Assembly: GCA_963978905.1 (NCBI GenBank)
Contig: OZ022260.1
Span: forward strand, 16,481,725-16,545,724
DNA: 64,000 nt
Direction of reading: 5' to 3'
DNA from: Trichostrongylus colubriformis
Taxonomy: Eukaryota > Nematoda > Chromadorea > Rhabditida > Trichostrongylidae
The notes below the pieces were generated by a model. The model was not told the DNA's origin. It saw only the letters and a program-made list of their open reading frames with translations, and searched no databases. The position numbers were made by a program, and so were the translations under genes. Below are positions 61,401 to 64,000 of this stretch, piece by piece (the stretch's first letter is position 1; each line of letters begins with the position of its first letter).

Positions 61401-63186
61401 AGATAGGTATCGATTAGGAGAAGTGCGAAATTTGCGGGATTATGGAAAGAAGAATAGATGCGTATCGATCGTGAGAACTGTGGAAATGCGGAATTGTGGA
61501 ATCTACGGAAATGAAGTCACCCGCACCTCAGTTTTCTAATCCTCTCGTCATTCATATCTAATGCTTTTCCGCGAATTCCACAATTCCGCATTTCCGCTTT
61601 TTCCTCGAAATCCGCAATTCTCCCTATCGATACGTATCTTTATCGTTTTCCGCAGATTCCGCAACTCTGCAATTCCGCAAATTCCAAAACTATGAACGCT
61701 GCTAAAGGAATCACCCAGGTTACTTGACAGGTGCCCTCCGCGTCTTTCGTCGCTGTAAGGTTCGACGAAGGGACGCAGACAAGAAAAGGCGACAAAGTAA
61801 AAAAATACATCTGAGGGGCTTGGCGTCTTAACTACAGTGATAGGGCTGATGTGTATTAAAAATCTCTTAAAAAAGTTTATATGGAAACTAGGTGTTTAGA
61901 GGAATCATCCACGGAAAAATGAGTTTTCATTTTACCCATATATTTATGTTGTATTTGCCTAATGTAAAGCGCATGCAAAATTTCACGCGAAAAATGTGAA
62001 TCCGGCTAAGGTACAGCACCACAAAGTCTTGGCCTGGTGGGCGGGGCCTCCGAGCAGATGCCCATCTCGTCGTCCGCGCCGTCGGAGACGTATTGTAGGA
62101 ACAGAAAATCACGTAAACAGTCCCACTCTCCGTTTCCAACTGCGGCGCACGACGGGACGGTGCTTTTACCTAGAGGCTCCGCCCGCTCGGCCGAGAATTC
62201 GGGGAGCTATATCTCAGCCGAATTTTCACTTTTTTGCGTAAAACTTTGCATGCGGCCTTTATTAGACAAATACAACATAAACATATCACGAAGAAACTCA
62301 TTTTTCCGTGGACGATTCTTTTAAGAAGCATATCTGCGACGATAGTAATGTCGAAAAGCGCGCCCCGAGCTTCGAAGACGGCGTAGCGGTTGGAAACTGA
62401 TGGCTTTTGATAACAGATCCCGCCTTCTGATGTCGTCTTTGCCGAACGATGGCTGAGGTGTAGAGTAATTAGCATGATAGCGAAACGATACTTATCGTAT
62501 CGTATCAATACCGTATCGACCGATGTGAGGTGGTGCTCGACGTGTCATTCGTGATTAAAGCGTCTAGATCAGTATCAAAGATTGGAATGAAAGATACAAC
62601 CGAATAACCCCTACCACTGCCTTCAGTCCCAAGTTCTCGGGCTGGGAACAGGGCGGGGTATTTTACAGGTGCAAGAAACCATCTATCCCCCCAAGAAATC
62701 GATCCTCGGAATTTGTTGTGATAAGTGAATTAACTGTAAAATGCTCGGCATAGTATAGTGTAGGGGAAGTAATAAGAGTACATGTATTACATTTCAAATT
62801 ACGCGGTGGTTGACTGAATCTCGTGGAATTGCCAAAGCGGTACTATACTGTATAGTTACTTCGAATGTGTTCCTTTTCTTTGTCCGGTAGCCTCTCGCAG
62901 TTTCGCGACGATGCAAGTTGTTCTTCTTTTTACACCTTGGATATACCTTTTAATTGCTTTTGATTACGTTTAGATGCATTTATTTGAATTGCTCCTCTGT
63001 TTTCAGGTGTTTCAAACTCTCCGGCTGCTCGTGCGGAAATTGTCGACGCTTTGAAAAGTGCATGTCTCGATCTGCAAGTGGGCGAGAAGATCTCAGAGAT
63101 TCTGAATCGGTCGCCTGTTTGGGCACAGTATCGAGATCAGCGCCATGATCTGTTTTTGCCTGCTCCACGAACTCAAGCAATTACTG
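27257..63186 (+). CDS. rme-8: RME-8 / DNAJC13 endosomal J-domain protein, 55 exons, C-terminal tail beyond window
   Basis: RME-8 is a large peripheral endosomal membrane protein whose J domain recruits Hsc70; it supports receptor-mediated endocytosis, clathrin removal and retromer-dependent recycling. Fifty-five exons join without frame error to 2,225 codons plus one base, against about 2,240-2,280 residues in animal orthologues. The start [20 protein letters not shown] matches the family N-terminus. A GYF-like segment lies at about residues 980-1,040, the J domain at about 1,306-1,370 with HPD at 1,342-1,344, and the four IWN motifs have their Trp at 779, 1,212, 1,659 and 1,949. The last exon seen ends at a GTAAGC donor at 63,187, so only a short tail is missing. 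No stop or frameshift was found, so the gene looks functional despite several kilobases of transposons in its introns. Exon coordinates are in the three following entries. Confidence 0.95.
32895..33564 (+). mobile_element. Internally deleted mariner, copy 2 (rme-8 intron 11)
   Basis: This is strongly similar to the element at 16.1-16.9 kb. The transposase remnant shows [15 protein letters not shown], then the same abrupt join ([14 protein letters not shown]), then [17 protein letters not shown], an in-frame stop, [12 protein letters not shown], and a degenerate C-terminus. The right terminal repeat ends ACTTTTGATACAACCTAA at 33,564 and is followed by TA. The left terminal repeat was not found, so the copy is 5'-truncated. 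The remaining part of intron 11 left of it shows nothing recognisable. Confidence 0.8.
37688..38005 (-). repeat. 3' LTR (left copy)
   Basis: Aligns over 318 bp with 44,610-44,927. Shared landmarks include GTCGGGTTGGGACCGT, GCCTTATATA (TATA-like) and CGTATATAACAAAACAG. The outermost base differs from the TG expected of an LTR edge. Confidence 0.92.
38132..39535 (-). pseudogene. Retrotransposon integrase core and C-terminal region
   Basis: Continues the pol frame after an in-frame TAA at 39,533-39,535. Numbering from the 452-residue open part at 38,132-39,490, the DD35E triad is D19 (TVIDHFSK), D60 ([10 protein letters not shown]) and E96 (NGITERFN). The GPY/F module WEGPYRV is at about 226-232. 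It is followed by a basic AT-hook-like stretch, [10 protein letters not shown], at about 277-286, where some related elements carry a chromodomain. The polypeptide ends at 38,132, close to the LTR. Confidence 0.88.
39533..41635 (-). pseudogene. Retrotransposon reverse transcriptase, RNase H and integrase zinc domain
   Basis: Same reading frame as the neighbouring pol parts, bounded by in-frame stops at 41,633-41,635 (TAG) and 39,533-39,535 (TAA). Counting from 41,521, the RT palm shows LDLSSGYW near 176 and the catalytic YLDD at 239-242. The thumb/connection [10 protein letters not shown] and RNase H motifs HTDAS, TDHQALT and VADALSR follow. The end holds an HHCC-type integrase zinc domain ([15 protein letters not shown]). 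All key RT and RNase H residues I checked are present, so the stops are the only obvious lesions. Confidence 0.9.
41633..42340 (-). pseudogene. Retrotransposon protease region
   Basis: The aspartic protease signature [13 protein letters not shown] lies near 42,110-42,150, preceded by a linker. An in-frame TAA at 42,071-42,073 and a TAG at 41,633-41,635 interrupt it; reading continues in the same frame on both sides. The upstream end abuts the palindromic insertion at 42,332-42,533. Confidence 0.8.
42332..42533. mobile_element. 202-bp palindromic MITE inside the retrotransposon
   Basis: Both ends begin GGGACACAC and continue AATCTAGGCCGTGACCCTGT and CAGCCTGTGGCCTTTG on opposite strands, with few mismatches over about 50 bp. 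The palindrome separates the zinc-knuckle end of gag from the start of protease, where coding should continue. A clear target duplication was not found. Confidence 0.8.
42517..44282 (-). pseudogene. Retrotransposon gag with CCHC zinc knuckle
   Basis: The first open part (43,020-44,282, 420 residues) has an acidic helical N-terminus and a capsid-like region ([27 protein letters not shown]). It ends at an in-frame stop at 43,020. The homologous reading continues in another frame (about 43,030-42,517) through [16 protein letters not shown] to the zinc knuckle [14 protein letters not shown] (CX2CX4HX4C). A small indel near 43,030 therefore breaks gag, unless programmed frameshifting is used there. 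Confidence 0.82.
44610..44927 (-). repeat. 5' LTR (right copy)
   Basis: Starts TGTCGGG and ends TCTACA on the plus strand, giving the TG...CA edges normal for LTRs. It is the upstream LTR for the minus-strand coding region. A primer-binding site could not be assigned with confidence in the adjoining bases. Confidence 0.92.
45495..46330. other. Remainder of rme-8 intron 24
   Basis: About 0.8 kb between the palindromic element and exon 25. Nothing recognisable apart from the acceptor CTGCTTTTCAG at its end. Confidence 0.6.
46331..49942 (+). other. rme-8: rme-8 exons 25-35 (residues 962-1,466), GYF-like and J domains
   Basis: Exons: 46331-46444, 46525-46653, 46717-46802, 46858-47008, 47086-47220, 47282-47433, 48805-48874, 48929-49060, 49305-49420, 49479-49693, 49728-49942. 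Exons 25-26 encode the GYF-like segment ([19 protein letters not shown], then [16 protein letters not shown]). Exon 30 holds the second IWN motif ([11 protein letters not shown]). Exons 33-34 hold the J domain ([12 protein letters not shown], then [20 protein letters not shown]). The HPD tripeptide needed to stimulate Hsc70 is intact. Confidence 0.94.
48215..48500. repeat. Dispersed repeat, copy in rme-8 intron 30
   Basis: Resembles 56,160-56,540 in short blocks: GAGAAATAGGA, GGCAGCTCC, and GTTTCGCCACATATCGCCT versus ATTTCGCCACAGATCGCCT. The match is patchy, so these look like old copies of one unidentified repeat. Confidence 0.4.
50029..50350. mobile_element. GC-rich palindromic element with an internal 17-bp minisatellite (intron 35)
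   Basis: The ends are CTTCCATACTTTGCGCACCG and its complement. Within the left arm a 17-bp unit, GTCACGCGCGTGCCGGC, repeats five times (50,054-50,138); each unit contains the self-complementary CACGCGCGTG. The right arm has two related units. The centre is a second palindrome (ATTCGAATCTTGGCGCTGTG) enclosing a 22-bp direct duplication containing CACGAAGCGGCCACGAT. Base composition contrasts sharply with the AT-rich surroundings. Confidence 0.85.
51065..52150. mobile_element. 1.1-kb inverted-repeat element (intron 35), long family member
   Basis: Arms of about 170 bp are reverse complements: GGTATTTTACTTCCCATGG, GAAATGAGACCCGGGGG, ATCGATAGAGC, CTGATTATAACTGTGAAAAC and CTGAAGCGAGTTACGAGG on the left, mirrored at 51,975-52,145. 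The 0.7-kb interior is non-coding. A shorter relative lies at 58,382-58,848. Confidence 0.85.
52151..53872. other. Rest of rme-8 intron 35
   Basis: No exon or structured repeat recognised; short open frames here do not match the protein family. Confidence 0.5.
53948..54048 (+). other. rme-8: GC-AG intron in rme-8 (intron 36)
   Basis: Exon 36 ends GTGCAG and is followed by GCATGT, with acceptor TATTTTAG at 54,048. Joining gives DMAVQ-VCEHIC in phase, matching the family (SVQVCGYI in the human protein). The nearest GT, four bases further on, would break the frame. Confidence 0.8.
56160..56540. repeat. Dispersed repeat, copy in rme-8 intron 43
   Basis: Partner of 48,215-48,500 (shared GGCAGCTCC, TTTTTCG and TTTCGCCACAGATCGCCT blocks). 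Non-coding; family not identified. The remainder of intron 43 (55,565-57,118) shows nothing else. Confidence 0.4.
58382..58848. mobile_element. 0.47-kb palindromic element (intron 48), short family member
   Basis: Arms match the 51-52 kb element (GTATTTTACTTCCCATGG, GAAATGAGACCCGGGG, AGCGAGTTACGATGGG) and are mirrored at 58,650-58,848. The arms extend to CTTTGCCATCAGCAAGGCCGTTG with only about 70 bases between them. It is therefore a compact derivative of the same family. Confidence 0.85.
58849..59927. other. Rest of rme-8 intron 48
   Basis: Nothing recognisable; open frames of up to about 110 codons have no known domain. Confidence 0.5.
61340..61702. mobile_element. 363-bp palindromic element (intron 54)
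   Basis: The left end runs GCGGCGTCCACTGTTTTGGA, then TTTGCGGAATTGCAGAGTTG; the right end is its near complement (CAACTCTGCAATTCCGCAAA). Both arms carry repeated TGCGGAATT / AATTCCGCA words. Non-coding. Confidence 0.75.
61896..62323. mobile_element. 428-bp TIR MITE, copy 1 (intron 54)
   Basis: Terminal repeats contain TCCACGGAAAAATGAGTTT and its complement; inner arms continue through TTATGTTGTATTTGCCTAAT and GCATGCAAA. A GC-richer core holds CTTGGCCTGGTGGGCGGGGC and GGAGACGTATTGTAGGA. Closely related to 63,408-63,827. Non-coding. Confidence 0.88.
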
Positions 63187-63407
63187 GTAAGCGTATATTC
63201 GTATCTCGTAACTCCAAGTTTTCATTATGGGGAACAGAATTGATTCGCAAAGCTGTGCAGTGCGCTAAACCTGACGAAACTCTCTCTCATCTGAATGTGA
63301 TATAAGTGTTTCCCCACCTCCAACAGTGCACCCCTTGATGTTCTACTACGTAGTCGCCTCGCCGGAATAGAAATCGACGCAGCTTTACAGACTAATCCAC
63401 TCCCCCT

Positions 63408-63827
63408 TTGAAGGAATCGCAGAGAAAAATGAGTTTTCATGTTACCCATATATCTATGTTGTATTTGCCTAATGTAAACCGCATGCAAAATTTCACGCGA
63501 AAAATGTGAATCCGGCTAAGGTGCAGCACCACAAAGTCTTGGCCTGGTGGGCGGGGTCTCCGAGCAAGTGCCTACCCGACGTCCGCCGCGGTCGGAGACG
63601 CATTATAGGAACAGAAGAGTTCCGTAAACAGTCCCACTCTCCGTTCCCAACTGCGGCGCACGACGGGATGGGGCTTTTACCTAGAGGCTCCGCCCACTCG
63701 GCCGAGAATTCGGGGAGCTATATCTCAGCCGAATTTTCACTTTTTTTTGCGTAAAATCTTGCAATTAGGCAAATACAACATGAACATATCACGAAGAAAC
63801 TCATTTTTCCGTGGACGTTTCCTCTAA
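63408..63827. mobile_element. About 420-bp TIR MITE, copy 2 (intron 55)
   Basis: Same family and same orientation as 61,896-62,323, with the core CTTGGCCTGGTGGGCGGGGT and right end CTCATTTTTCCGTGGACG. The left end is slightly degraded (GCAGAGAAAAATGAG). It lies downstream of rme-8 exon 55. Confidence 0.88.
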
Positions 63828-64000
63828 GGATTTCGTAACGCAATTAGCGGTGGATTTCACACGTTATGCATTTGGGACCCAAAGTGACTATCGTGTTTTA
63901 CGCTTTAAATAAGGTAATTACTCTGGGCCCAATCGAGTAAGACACCCCTAACTCGCACGCATGACGTCGCACGCAGCCGGTAGCGGTGTAAAACCCTAAG

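Larger units (their letters stand above)
53873..63186 (+). other. rme-8: rme-8 exons 36-55 (residues 1,467-2,225)
   Basis: Exons: 53873-53947, 54049-54165, 54286-54433, 54509-54602, 54710-54806, 54971-55084, 55183-55290, 55369-55564, 57119-57210, 57271-57370, 57500-57574, 57641-57732, 58006-58100, 59928-60072, 60127-60272, 60327-60423, 60680-60787, 60849-60918, 60970-61098, 63007-63186. They contain the third and fourth IWN motifs ([17 protein letters not shown] in exon 41, [17 protein letters not shown] in exon 49) and helical, armadillo-like sequence. The final exon ends in a conserved stretch ([17 protein letters not shown]) near the family C-terminus. Confidence 0.93.

Overview
The window is eukaryotic nuclear DNA from a nematode. 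Genes are split into short exons by small introns with TTTCAG-type acceptors, proteins most resemble Caenorhabditis-type orthologues, and intergenic and intronic DNA is loaded with TA-flanked mariner-like inverted-repeat elements. The bloated introns suggest a parasitic clade V (strongylid or hookworm-like) worm; that placement is inference. I saw no rRNA, tRNA or CRISPR signal.

Layout. (1) 1-2,984: no gene recognised. (2) 2,985-9,718, plus strand: the 3' twelve exons of a Lbc/GEF-H1-type RhoGEF (DH-PH linker, PH domain, coiled-coil tail); the DH domain must lie further upstream. (3) 9,719-24,047: long gene-poor stretch with a multi-hairpin foldback element (14.2-15.4 kb), a deleted mariner (16.1-16.9 kb), a 137-bp palindrome, an inverted-duplicated mariner half (18.1-18.8 kb) and an 0.8-kb inverted-repeat element (20.9-21.7 kb). 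(4) 24,066-24,786: a complete three-exon Enhancer of rudimentary homologue (ERH). (5) 27,257 to the right edge: rme-8 (DNAJC13), reconstructed here as 55 exons joining in one frame to 2,225 codons; only the extreme C-terminus is outside the window.

The rme-8 introns carry most of the mobile DNA. Intron 24 (8.9 kb) holds a palindromic TIR element split by a minus-strand Ty3/gypsy LTR retrotransposon (318-bp LTRs at 37,688 and 44,610), which is itself split by a 202-bp palindromic element. Intron 11 holds a second copy of the deleted mariner seen at 16 kb. Introns 35, 48, 54 and 55 hold further palindromic elements, two families of which occur as pairs flanking rme-8 exons.

The three host genes share the plus strand but are far apart and need not be functionally linked: a Rho activator, a small RNA/splicing-complex scaffold, and an endosomal J-domain protein that works with Hsc70. 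No wholly new system could be demonstrated. The strongest unusual observations are the three-level nested insertion, a GC-AG intron in rme-8, two mariner copies with the same internal deletion, and complementary elements bracketing rme-8 exons.
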